From NCBI GenBank assembly GCA_964442015.1, contig CAYTYA010000055.1, forward strand, positions 1 to 11,353: a stretch of DNA of 11,353 nt, written 5' to 3'. Position numbers and translations under genes: made by a program. A model generated the notes under the pieces. That model worked only from the letters and a program-made list of their open reading frames with translations. It did no database searches and was not told the origin of the DNA. How positions within the stretch are numbered: the stretch's first letter is position 1; each line of letters starts with the position of its first letter. The DNA is from GCA-002701945 sp964442015 (GTDB lineage Bacteria > Fidelibacterota > Marinisomatia > Marinisomatales > TCS55). Shown here piece after piece: positions 1 through 7,056 of this stretch.

Positions 1-57
1 ATTTAAACAGATAGGATTAATAGAATAATTGAATTTAAATGTACGGTATTTCAAAAT

Positions 58-147
58 ATGGATTTGAATACTATCTTTAATATGGAAAACCGGTCTCAAA
101 TAATCATTTTGGACCTAATTCGTGGTTTTCTATTAGTTAATAGATAA
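58..147 (+). pseudogene. Possible 5' remnant of an acyltransferase/DUF418-like membrane gene (very short ORF)
   Basis: A 29-codon frame runs from an ATG at 58, or 21 codons from an ATG at 82, to a TAA at 145-147. Its last part reads NRSQIIILDLIRGFLLVNR. The pattern hydrophobic-LDxxRGFxLL is typical of the very N-terminus of multi-pass acyltransferases and related families (acyltransferase 3, DUF418, DUF1624), where it opens the first membrane helix. Here the frame stops straight after that motif, and the DoxX-like gene starts 15 bases later. It could be a truncated gene remnant, a small leader peptide, or chance. The rest of positions 1-162 shows no other coding signal. Low confidence. Confidence 0.18.
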
Positions 148-151
148 TAAA

Positions 152-157
152 AGAGGA
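152..157 (+). promoter_or_regulatory. Ribosome binding site fixing a TTG start
   Basis: AGAGGA lies 5 bases before the TTG at 163-165. It is the best Shine-Dalgarno match in the window. The next in-frame ATG is far inside the protein (residue 57), so the site supports initiation at TTG. Confidence 0.6.
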
Positions 158-162
158 ATATA

Positions 163-510
163 TTGGATTATTTACTTGCGCTAAACGATGGATTAAAAAT
201 TTTGGTAGGTGTTTCTATCTTTTTTGTATGGGTAGTGCGATATCAGAATATTGTTGAAGAGTTTAAAATATATCAATTACCTAATTGGTTACGTGATATA
301 GTAGGTATATTTAAAATTACTTTTGCTATCATGCTACAGACAACTTCCGCATATTTAGTTTTACTTGGTTCTGCTGGCCTAGTATTTTTGATGGTAGCAG
401 CTATAATTACTCACTTTCGAATGAAGACACCATATTTTAAAAGAATTCCATCAATAGTTTTAATGCTTATCTGTTTAATGTTATTTTCTATTGAATATTC
501 ACTATTATAG
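163..510 (+). CDS. DoxX-like small integral membrane protein
   Basis: A 115-residue inner-membrane protein of the DoxX-like family, with four hydrophobic helices at roughly residues 10-26, 45-65, 68-86 and 96-113. Family-type features are the F34...Y37-x-LP40 stretch before helix 2, G49-IFK51 inside helix 2, and the ITHFRMK segment (82-88) after helix 3. The length is normal for the family. The TTG start is chosen because a clear AGAGGA site precedes it and no ATG is available before residue 57. DoxX-type proteins are named after a thiosulfate:quinone oxidoreductase subunit, but most short members have no proven role, so no reaction is assigned. A second, divergent DoxX-family gene lies about 850 bases downstream. 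The family call is fairly safe; the function is unknown. Confidence 0.75.
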   Translation: MDYLLALNDGLKILVGVSIFFVWVVRYQNIVEEFKIYQLPNWLRDIVGIFKITFAIMLQTTSAYLVLLGSAGLVFLMVAAIITHFRMKTPYFKRIPSIVLMLICLMLFSIEYSLL

Positions 511-526
511 CTCAAGAATAAATTCT

Positions 527-601
527 ATGAATAAATTATATATAAAGATTGGACTTGCCTTAATTATTATAATCTGGTGGCTATTTAACAGATTTATGTA
601 G
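527..601 (+). CDS. Possible 24-residue single-helix membrane peptide
   Basis: An ATG at 527, 16 bases after the DoxX-like stop, opens 24 codons ending in TAG at 599-601. The product begins MNKLYIKIG, continues with a run of Leu/Ile and a WW pair, and ends FNRFM. It is thus one transmembrane helix with lysines at the N-terminal side and one arginine at the end. The last 21 bases overlap the 3' end of the opposite-strand YwaF-like gene. No clear Shine-Dalgarno site precedes it. It could be a real microprotein co-transcribed with the DoxX-like gene, the N-terminal stub of a lost membrane gene, or chance in AT-rich DNA, which often encodes Ile/Leu runs. Confidence 0.25.
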   Translation: MNKLYIKIGLALIIIIWWLFNRFM

Positions 602-1282
602 CTTATCCTTACCTATTAGATAGAGTAAATAACAAAATACTAATCCGATAGATACTATTATAATAAAATAATATGGCCAATCAGCCATTAGCAATGTCAG
701 ATTCATACCTGCAGGTTTAAATCGAGTAAACATATAGTTTGAACCAATAATCTTATTGATCAAACCTATAATTAATAAGATTAATAACATTATTTTTGCA
801 GTATTATAATAATCTTTAAGCGTTGGCCTATAACCGCTAATATATATCGATATACCAAAATATAATAAGATACCATGATGGCCATAATATCTTAATAGCA
901 TATGCCATGGTTCTTCTCCCATCATGATTGTATTTAAAAAAGCTGCAGCAGCAGACCAGATGCCAATATAAAAGATCCAACTCTGAAGTTTTCTAGATGG
1001 TTTGAATAGAAAAACGGGTATAGCAAAACTAGTTAAATAGGAAATTTCTATTGGAAGAGTTTTTATCAATGTCCATTCTTTATGAAGAACAGATTGAATT
1101 TGAAATATTATTTCGATAAAGATAGGAAGAAACCCTAATACTATATCAAGGATATGAAAATTATAGTTGTTTACTCGATAACGTATAATCAACAGGGAAG
1201 CGATAATTGCTATCGTGATTATTGTATGGTTTAAATGGTTCGAGGGTAAGTTTGTAAAGATATTGATTATATCATTTATCAT
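581..1282 (-). CDS. TIGR02206/YwaF-like multi-pass membrane protein
   Basis: A 233-residue integral membrane protein with about six or seven hydrophobic helices and no extracytoplasmic domain. It resembles the TIGR02206 (Bacillus YwaF-like) family: a LPIEISYLTSF segment (76-86) in place of the usual LPLHLC-type helix, a helix start YYGHHGILL (132-140) with paired histidines, GYRPTLKDYY (150-159), SNYMF (181-185) and the late WPYYF (202-206). This late Gly-Asn-Tyr...WPxY pattern is the most typical family mark. The biochemical role of the family is unknown. The ATG start has no recognisable Shine-Dalgarno site. The gene is transcribed away from the second DoxX gene (81 bases between starts) and towards the first. 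It is the only (-) gene in this small membrane cluster. Confidence 0.7.
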   Translation of the reverse strand: MINDIINIFTNLPSNHLNHTIITIAIIASLLIIRYRVNNYNFHILDIVLGFLPIFIEIIFQIQSVLHKEWTLIKTLPIEISYLTSFAIPVFLFKPSRKLQSWIFYIGIWSAAAAFLNTIMMGEEPWHMLLRYYGHHGILLYFGISIYISGYRPTLKDYYNTAKIMLLILLIIGLINKIIGSNYMFTRFKPAGMNLTLLMADWPYYFIIIVSIGLVFCYLLYLIGKDKLHKSVK

Positions 1283-1363
1283 TGGAATTTCTGATATTAC
1301 TACAGTTTATTATTACAATCACGTTTTCTATGTAGAATCATTGAGCGTAGAGTACGTAAAATA

Positions 1364-1744
1364 ATGGTATTAAATATGAGATTTTGTATCGAAATAGGAA
1401 GTATTATCATTATGTCTATCTTCTATGTCGGGGTTGGGGTTAAACACTTTACAAATCCAATGTGGTTTGTAAAAATTGTACCACCAATTCTTCCATATAA
1501 ACTATCTTTAGTATATATATCTGGTTTTTTTGAAATATTATTTGGTACAATGCTGTTATTTCCATATACAAGGTATTTAGCCGCCTGGGGGCTGATAATG
1601 CTCTTAATTGCTGTTTTTCCCGCAAATATATACCTTGCAATGACAAATGGTGCAGCTCTAAACACAACACCATTAATCGCTTGGGGGCGTTTACCGTTTC
1701 AGTTTGTATTTATAGGTATTGCATATTGGCATTCAACCGTATGA
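1364..1744 (+). CDS. DoxX family membrane protein
   Basis: A 126-residue inner-membrane protein with four helices (about residues 8-26, 48-66, 70-92 and 108-123). Typical DoxX features in order are: YVGVGVKHFTNP (21-32) at the end of helix 1, VPP (39-41), SGFFEILFG (53-61) in helix 2, AAWGLI (73-78), FPANIYLA (85-92) closing helix 3, and GRLPFQ (108-113) before helix 4. The FPANIYLA and RxPxQ marks fit the subgroup found as lone small membrane proteins in many bacteria. An alternative ATG at 1376 would shorten it by four residues and give a more usual N-terminus (MRFCIEIG); neither start has a good ribosome binding site. The next gene begins 36 bases downstream on the same strand. The function of such stand-alone members is not established. 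Confidence 0.8.
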   Translation: MVLNMRFCIEIGSIIIMSIFYVGVGVKHFTNPMWFVKIVPPILPYKLSLVYISGFFEILFGTMLLFPYTRYLAAWGLIMLLIAVFPANIYLAMTNGAALNTTPLIAWGRLPFQFVFIGIAYWHSTV

Positions 1745-1780
1745 ATTTTGTTTGCATAGTTAGTAATAAAGAAAAATAAC

Positions 1781-2932
1781 ATGATGTATCAAAAATATAT
1801 TTCAATGATAATGTTTTTATTTTTTGCAAAATCTGGTATTGGACAAAATTCTGTTTGTTTTACGATTGAAGACAATCCTGATATAAATTCGATTGCCTAT
1901 AGTGATTTTACTAAATACGTACGGGTGCTGGATTGTTTTAATATTTATGCGGAATCTTCGATTCCAGATGCAAAAGTTTTGCATGCTGCATCTATTGCTG
2001 CAGAGTTATTAGATAATAATGAAGATGGAGAGGTAGATGATCCATTATTAAAAGATGAACTGTATGCTAACGGTGCACTAATTCCTATTTTTTCGTACGA
2101 TGGATCTCCTGCAATGGATAATTTTTTTGATAACTATAATGGTAATGGAGCTGCAGCTGTATTATGGAGAAATGAAATTGATCCAAATAATCCTGGGTAT
2201 TGGGGAGCAGACGCAACAGTAGAAGAAATAGTGCATGTAATTAATGTTATAGGGCATACGAATATATATCCTGCTGCTTTTTCTGTTCAACCAAACTCAT
2301 CATTGCTTACCGAAGCGATGGATGTAGCTCGTGGTGGACAGTTTATTCAACATCCAGGGAATTATCCTGAAGAAGCGTGGTATCATTATGATGACTATAC
2401 ATGTGATTATGAATGTATGGCTATTGAATATCTTTATTGGTGTATTGTGACCAACATGGGCATTCTTTCTGATGATCAAACTTGTTCTGGAATAGCGAAT
2501 GAGTGGGAACCATGTACTCCCCAGTTATTAGAAGAGATGGACACTCTTATGTTTTCTTTAATTAATAATCCTGATTACCTATTACCACAATTAGCACCAG
2601 ATGGAAATTATTGTCCAGTTAGTGTTCAAACAGCAGATGAAAGTAGATATCCTAGATCATTTCAGCTCTTTTCTGCGTACCCTAATCCTTTTAATCCAGA
2701 AACAAATATCGATTATACAGTACCAAGGGGCACTCTATTTCGAATAGAAATAATTGATATACAAGGGAATGTTATAAAGACGTTAATAAATGATAAAATC
2801 TCTCAAGGCCATGGCCAGATCAAATGGGATGGGCGAGATCAAGGCAATTTTATGATGTCTTCTGGCATATATTTTTATCGATTATCATCCTCTTCTTTTA
2901 TTGAGACAAAAAAGATAATTTACTTAAAATAA
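1781..2932 (+). CDS. Secreted protein of unknown function with EExxH motif and C-terminal sorting (FlgD-like) domain
   Basis: A 383-residue exported protein. Residues 1-21 form a signal peptide (hydrophobic core MIMFLFF, likely cleavage near GIGQ). A dockerin/EF-hand-like acidic loop DNNEDGEVDD occupies 78-87. The central part (about 95-280) has EEIVH at 148-152 followed by N155 and H159, then TEAMDVARGGQF (177-188) and eight cysteines over the mature chain (C26, C52, C208, C212, C221, C235, C245, C278), which suit disulfides or metal binding. Residues 294-383 are a beta-sandwich of the type IX/FlgD-like sorting kind: AYPNPFNPETNI at 299-310, a WDGRD loop (347-351), SGIYFYRL and a KKIIYLK end. 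This domain directs many FCB-group proteins to the cell surface. The core matches no named enzyme family I can state. A degenerate zinc-protease-like fold is one possibility. The gene lies 20 bases before the phosphodiesterase gene. Confidence 0.7.
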   Translation: MMYQKYISMIMFLFFAKSGIGQNSVCFTIEDNPDINSIAYSDFTKYVRVLDCFNIYAESSIPDAKVLHAASIAAELLDNNEDGEVDDPLLKDELYANGALIPIFSYDGSPAMDNFFDNYNGNGAAAVLWRNEIDPNNPGYWGADATVEEIVHVINVIGHTNIYPAAFSVQPNSSLLTEAMDVARGGQFIQHPGNYPEEAWYHYDDYTCDYECMAIEYLYWCIVTNMGILSDDQTCSGIANEWEPCTPQLLEEMDTLMFSLINNPDYLLPQLAPDGNYCPVSVQTADESRYPRSFQLFSAYPNPFNPETNIDYTVPRGTLFRIEIIDIQGNVIKTLINDKISQGHGQIKWDGRDQGNFMMSSGIYFYRLSSSSFIETKKIIYLK

Positions 2933-2952
2933 ATATTTTGAGATGATGATTG

Positions 2953-3813
2953 ATGGCGCTATTTAAGATATATTTATTTCTATACTTTTTTGGGTTTCTT
3001 ATCCCTCAAAAAACGACTCATCCAGTTTTAGAAAACATCAACCTTCCAGTTACAATTGCTCATCAAGGAGGAAATAAGGAGTATCCAGATCAATCAATGT
3101 TGGCCTTTGACAATTCTGTGAGTTTAGCTATTCAGATTTTAGAATTAGATATTCATAGAACAGTAGATAGCGTATTAGTTATCCATCACGACGCATCGAT
3201 TCATCGGCTAACAAATAAGACAGGCATGATTAAAGAGATGACTTGGGATGAGCTGCAGGACGCAGATGGAGCTTATAATTGGACAATAAATGGAGAAGAT
3301 TATCCATATCGTGGAAAAGGAGTACATATTATATCATTAGCACAGCTAATAGAAAAATACCCAGATAAAGTATATGATATTGAAATTAAGCAAAGCGACC
3401 CGCCAATTGAGAACGATTTATGTAATATGCTTAGAAAATATAATTTAGCTAAAGATCAAGTGATTGTCGCATCATTCTATGATGACATAATTAATCGATT
3501 CCATGATGTTTGTCCAGAAGTTGCTATATCTCTTTCTGTAAATAAAGGAACAAAATTATACATTTTAAGCAGGATAGGGTTAGAACGATTGCTTCCAATT
3601 AATTCTGTTATCGCACAATTGCCACTAAAATTCTCTTCTCCTTTTGGAGAACTAAGTTTGGATAAACGTTATATCAATGCCTTTTCTAAAGGCGATAGGC
3701 AAGTATGGGTATGGACAGTGGATGATTCAAGTAAAATGAAAGAAGTTCTTGATATGGGTGTGCATGGAATATTAACAGATAGACCAGATATATTAATGAG
3801 TATTATTCAATAA
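2953..3813 (+). CDS. Exported glycerophosphodiester phosphodiesterase (GDPD family)
   Basis: Predicted to hydrolyse glycerophosphodiesters such as glycerophosphocholine to an alcohol and glycerol 3-phosphate, outside the cytoplasm. The first 18 or so residues (ALFKIYLFLYFFGFLIPQ) are a signal peptide or N-terminal anchor. The TIM-barrel follows with its family marks: AHQGG (36-40, catalytic H37), ELDIHRTVDS (64-73) with metal-site acids E64 and D66, HHD (78-80, second catalytic His H79), EIK (144-146), VWTVDD (253-258) and the end strand GVHGILTDRPD (269-279). The usual PENT after the first His is PDQS (45-48), replacing the conserved Glu by Asp. The length (286 residues) is normal. The ATG at 2953 is preferred over the TTG directly before it. 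It follows the sorting-domain gene by 20 bases and its stop overlaps the opposing gene by 11 bases. The family call is secure; the substrate is inferred. Confidence 0.9.
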   Translation: MALFKIYLFLYFFGFLIPQKTTHPVLENINLPVTIAHQGGNKEYPDQSMLAFDNSVSLAIQILELDIHRTVDSVLVIHHDASIHRLTNKTGMIKEMTWDELQDADGAYNWTINGEDYPYRGKGVHIISLAQLIEKYPDKVYDIEIKQSDPPIENDLCNMLRKYNLAKDQVIVASFYDDIINRFHDVCPEVAISLSVNKGTKLYILSRIGLERLLPINSVIAQLPLKFSSPFGELSLDKRYINAFSKGDRQVWVWTVDDSSKMKEVLDMGVHGILTDRPDILMSIIQ

Positions 3814-6199
3814 TAAATCCATGATATAAACCCATATAATAGGGAAGTAGAAATACAGTACCATTAGCTAAAACACGACCATCACCGCCAGTATCTAATC
3901 GCCATGGATCACGATTCCAATGATTGAAATGTGATTCGTCAACAGGAATTACTTTCCCATTCTTTCTATAGCCACTAGTACTCATATCATTATCATCAAA
4001 TGTTCTTGTTGATGGGTGAAACATATTTATGTCAATACGGTGGCTATTTGTATGCCGCCAATTAAATCGATCTAATGGAAATCTAACTAACGTTTCTACT
4101 GATTCATCTAGCCATTCTGGATATGGTTCAAGCTTATATTCTCCCCATGGATCTTCAAAAATTAAACCCTTACAAGCAGCTACAAATGCAAAATTGAAGA
4201 AAGGATTTAATTCAGGGGCTTCTTGCTGCCACGCCATCCAAAATGAAAAAGCATATCTAGAACGCAATTCTGGATCAGTTTCATAGTTAACTAGATTGTA
4301 GTAACACATAAAAGCCATTTCATCATCTGAATGATTTCCAGTTCCAAATCCACGTTGAAACTTCATATCCGTCATATTTTGAGCATACCCATGTTTATCT
4401 ATGAGCATCTGGGCGATTTCACGGTATTTATTATCTCCAGTAATATGTGCAGTAGTTATTAAATAAGATAAAAGACTTAATGAATTCAAACCTCGTTCTA
4501 CAAACCATCTTTTATCAAAGTTTAATTCGTCAGGGCTATAACGTGCCCAGCGAGTAGGGGTCCCATCATGCTCCATCAATTGAAAACCATGTTCAATAAT
4601 ATGATCGGTCAGGCCTTTAATTTGTTCTCTAACACGTTCCTTTTCATATTCAGTATCCGCCACAAGATCATAATATAAAGCATAGAGAAAATAATGACCA
4701 TCTAACTCGTCAGAGCTTGTATCTGTTTTATAATACCATTTTTTATCTGCACTCACAGGCCAACGTGGTTCATATATTTTCCACATTGCATCATCAGTTT
4801 CTCTTTTATGTTTATCTCTTTCTATTCTACCAATATTTGGGTCAGGTCCGTTGGTCGGCAATACAGTGCGAGCTACATAACCAGGAGGAGGAGAATGTGT
4901 ATTTCCTTGTGTTACATCTCCAAGAAATACCATAGCATCAAATGCTTTTTTTGCCCGAATCTTTGCTTGAATACTTCCTGTTGCTGCGTAAGCAAAACAT
5001 TCGCCTGCACCATACATACTTGTCCATAGGCCGTCATTATCGCTATCGTATTGTTTCCAATTCTTTTTTACACCTGGCTTTTCCATGGTTACTTCAAGAA
5101 CAAACTCATATGGTGTTCTTCTCGAGTATCTATCTATTTCATCTTCATACCACTTCGCTTTTTCAGAAAGAGTAAAAGGTTTATGTTGTATTACACTGAT
5201 TCCATTAGAAGTTGCAAACCAAGTATCTCCATTAGGAGTTGTAGTTATTGATCGTATGTAATCATCAGGTAACCAACGTTTTCCTTGTCGATATTCCCAT
5301 ACGTTTCCATCGTAATGTATTGCACCTTTAGATGTTCCAAACCATACATCACCAGAAATTCCGGCAGACATTGTTGTAAAATCATTGAATGGTAAGCCAT
5401 CATCTCCAGTTAATAAATGCCAAGATTCATCAAAGTATCCTACCCCTTGAGTAGACGCAAACCAAAGTCTTCCCAAAGCATCTACTGTAACTGCTCTCGA
5501 ATCATGCAGTGCCCAACTACTTTTCTTGTTGTATGGTAGTACTTGTTGCCAACCTTCTTTTGGTGATCGCAGTTTGAATAGTGCTGAATCTGTTGCTACA
5601 TATGAGAAACCTGATCCAGACACCGTTATCTGTCTAATATTATTTGTTGGTATTTTTAATTCTACAGGTCTTGTATTTGGAGAGAAGGGGGGTTTCGAAG
5701 ATTGGTTGAATATGTTTCCATATCTTCTCTCAAATAAGATGATATCATTTGCAGTTCCAAGAAGAATATTATTGTAAAAACTAAGATCATTATCTTTTAA
5801 AGGAATTTTATATCTAGATGGAATTGTTATCGTTTGATCTAGTTGCCCGTTTTTAACTATATAGATTTTGCTATTAAATAGGATACTATTTTTTTCTTCT
5901 CCACTCAATATAGCAAGCTCATTACCATTGGAAGCTAAAAGCCAAGTATTAATATTTTCTAATCCATCAATACTTACCCATTGTTTATTTGAGTATGCTA
6001 CAATTCCCTTTGATGTAGAAACAAAAACCGTTCCATCATTTGTAGATGCGATATCTCTAACATCATTACTTGGAAGACCATTATCTGAATTAAATATAAT
6101 TCGCTGTTCTTGTAAAAAGGTACCTACAGATAAAGAATTAGGTGTGTTTCCAAATAGGAATAATATTAATAGGTTCAAAACTGAAATTAATCGAATCAT
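3803..6199 (-). CDS. Exported beta-propeller (Reg_prop) plus alpha/alpha-toroid-like protein, function unknown
   Basis: A 798-residue protein with an N-terminal signal sequence (MIRLISVLNLLILFLFGNT). Residues about 30-340 form a beta-propeller. Reg_prop-type blades are clear at 41-70 (GLPSNDV...STSKGIVAYS), 233-258 (LWFASTQGVGYFD), 268-297 (GLPFNDF...VWFGTSKGAIHYD) and 313-337 (DTWFATSNGI), as in the sensor halves of hybrid histidine kinases. No kinase follows. Residues about 350-798 are instead rich in Trp/Tyr and acidic helices: a DSDNDGLW loop (385-392), GAGECFAYAATGS (397-409), SSDELDGHYFLYALYYDLV (495-513), GTPTRWARYSPDELN (546-560), ERGLNSLSLLSYL (568-580), GTGNHSDDEMAF (619-630). Repeated helix pairs with D/E-rich turns suggest an (alpha/alpha)-toroid like many glycan-active enzymes, but no named family is recognised. 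The gene faces the phosphodiesterase gene and diverges from the DUF2914 cluster. The start has no Shine-Dalgarno site. Confidence 0.72.
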   Translation of the reverse strand: MIRLISVLNLLILFLFGNTPNSLSVGTFLQEQRIIFNSDNGLPSNDVRDIASTNDGTVFVSTSKGIVAYSNKQWVSIDGLENINTWLLASNGNELAILSGEEKNSILFNSKIYIVKNGQLDQTITIPSRYKIPLKDNDLSFYNNILLGTANDIILFERRYGNIFNQSSKPPFSPNTRPVELKIPTNNIRQITVSGSGFSYVATDSALFKLRSPKEGWQQVLPYNKKSSWALHDSRAVTVDALGRLWFASTQGVGYFDESWHLLTGDDGLPFNDFTTMSAGISGDVWFGTSKGAIHYDGNVWEYRQGKRWLPDDYIRSITTTPNGDTWFATSNGISVIQHKPFTLSEKAKWYEDEIDRYSRRTPYEFVLEVTMEKPGVKKNWKQYDSDNDGLWTSMYGAGECFAYAATGSIQAKIRAKKAFDAMVFLGDVTQGNTHSPPPGYVARTVLPTNGPDPNIGRIERDKHKRETDDAMWKIYEPRWPVSADKKWYYKTDTSSDELDGHYFLYALYYDLVADTEYEKERVREQIKGLTDHIIEHGFQLMEHDGTPTRWARYSPDELNFDKRWFVERGLNSLSLLSYLITTAHITGDNKYREIAQMLIDKHGYAQNMTDMKFQRGFGTGNHSDDEMAFMCYYNLVNYETDPELRSRYAFSFWMAWQQEAPELNPFFNFAFVAACKGLIFEDPWGEYKLEPYPEWLDESVETLVRFPLDRFNWRHTNSHRIDINMFHPSTRTFDDNDMSTSGYRKNGKVIPVDESHFNHWNRDPWRLDTGGDGRVLANGTVFLLPYYMGLYHGFIIE

Positions 6200-6319
6200 A
6201 AATAAATAAAATATTGTATTATTTTGCGTGAATTTAATCTATTAGCGGATTAAATGTCACCTTATAGATACCATTTTATCTTTATTAATGATAATAGTAA
6301 TTTATATATTGTAACAAGA

Positions 6320-6349
6320 TTGAAAATTTATTCAATGAAAGAGTATTAT
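6320..6349 (+). promoter_or_regulatory. Possible promoter for the DUF2914 cluster
   Basis: TTGAAA at 6320-6325 and TATTAT at 6344-6349 are separated by 18 bases, close to a housekeeping sigma pattern. Transcription would start near the ATG at 6358, giving a leaderless or almost leaderless message, which suits the lack of a Shine-Dalgarno site there. AT-rich DNA gives such matches by chance. The whole 158-base divergent spacer 6200-6357 must also carry the promoter of the (-) propeller gene, for which no clear match was found. Confidence 0.25.
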
Positions 6350-6357
6350 ATTTATAC

Positions 6358-7056
6358 ATGATTCTAAGACTTATATCCGATCCATCTTTTATCCCAGTTA
6401 CTATAGTATTTGCTCTATTTGTTTTGTTCGCCTATTGGCAAAATCTAAACAAATATGTCGTTCATCTATCAATTGTATATCTTGCTTTTCTTATTGTTAC
6501 TGTTATGTCATATAATGAGTTAGAGGAGAATGAGGTAGCAGATGCTCATACATACATAGAAGATTCATCCAAAAATAACGTTAATGAAAATATTGAATTG
6601 AGTGTAGAAAGTAGCAGACCGAATGTTAATAGCTCTGAACCTTCTACAGGTTTTGCTGTAAAAGAATATATTCCAAAAGAAGAAAAGGTTGATAATTCAC
6701 CTAAGACGATCTTAGTGAGAAGGTTAATCGTATGTGAAAATATAAATTTTAATCTAAGGAAGCCTATAAGAATTCGAGATACATTTTTAGACACTACATC
6801 AAAAATATATTGTTTTGCAGGTATAAAGAATCCAGATAAATCTGAAAATATTTCTCACTATTGGGAATATAATGGTGAACCTTATGCCAAGGTCTATATG
6901 AATATTAGTGTATCTGAATATTTTCGCTGTTGGTCCTACATATCGCCTAATGAGGGCTCAGTAGGTCAGTGGTCTGTATCTGTTATTGATGATCAAAATA
7001 ATGTATTAGAGAAACAGGAATTCACAATTGAACCTTATGCCGACATTGCGAATTAG
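6358..7056 (+). CDS. DUF2914 domain membrane protein
   Basis: A 232-residue protein with two N-terminal transmembrane helices (about 12-26 and 34-50), a polar, Glu/Asn/Ser-rich linker (about 53-115) and a C-terminal DUF2914 domain (about 119-225). The domain shows its usual marks: VCEN near the start (125-128), a KIYCFAGI strand (149-156), ISHYWEYNG (165-173), a YFRCWS turn (188-193) where the family has R-x-W-S, GQWSVSVIDDQNNVLEKQEF (203-222). DUF2914 has no assigned biochemical role; it is often carried on membrane-anchored proteins, so an extracytoplasmic binding domain is likely here. Its 3' end overlaps the next gene, so the two are almost surely co-translated. The ATG start lacks a good ribosome binding site. 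Family call good, function unknown. Confidence 0.75.
   Translation: MILRLISDPSFIPVTIVFALFVLFAYWQNLNKYVVHLSIVYLAFLIVTVMSYNELEENEVADAHTYIEDSSKNNVNENIELSVESSRPNVNSSEPSTGFAVKEYIPKEEKVDNSPKTILVRRLIVCENINFNLRKPIRIRDTFLDTTSKIYCFAGIKNPDKSENISHYWEYNGEPYAKVYMNISVSEYFRCWSYISPNEGSVGQWSVSVIDDQNNVLEKQEFTIEPYADIAN

Noticed and set aside
1423..1673. Two (-) ORFs of 80 and 74 residues opposite the second DoxX gene
   Set aside because: The (+) strand product has the full set of DoxX marks; the antisense frames overlap each other and show no domain.
2012..2041. Possible true EF-hand or dockerin repeat (DNNEDGEVDD) in the sorting-domain protein
   Set aside because: Only one loop is present, the expected residue at the last ligand position is missing and no second repeat is seen, so it is noted as an acidic, perhaps calcium-binding loop and not as a dockerin domain.
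2807..2816. Palindrome GGCCATGGCC
   Set aside because: It lies within the sorting-domain coding sequence, encodes ordinary residues (GHG) and has no partner site nearby.
4029..5251. Several 66-85 residue (+) ORFs within the helical domain region of the propeller/toroid gene
   Set aside because: They overlap one another in different frames, have Ser/Phe/Tyr-rich, low-complexity translations and lie antisense to a continuous 798-codon gene.
5868..6209. 113-residue (+) ORF opposite the start of the propeller gene
   Set aside because: It lies wholly antisense to the signal peptide and first propeller blades, which have clear protein-like patterns; the (+) translation has no recognisable domain.
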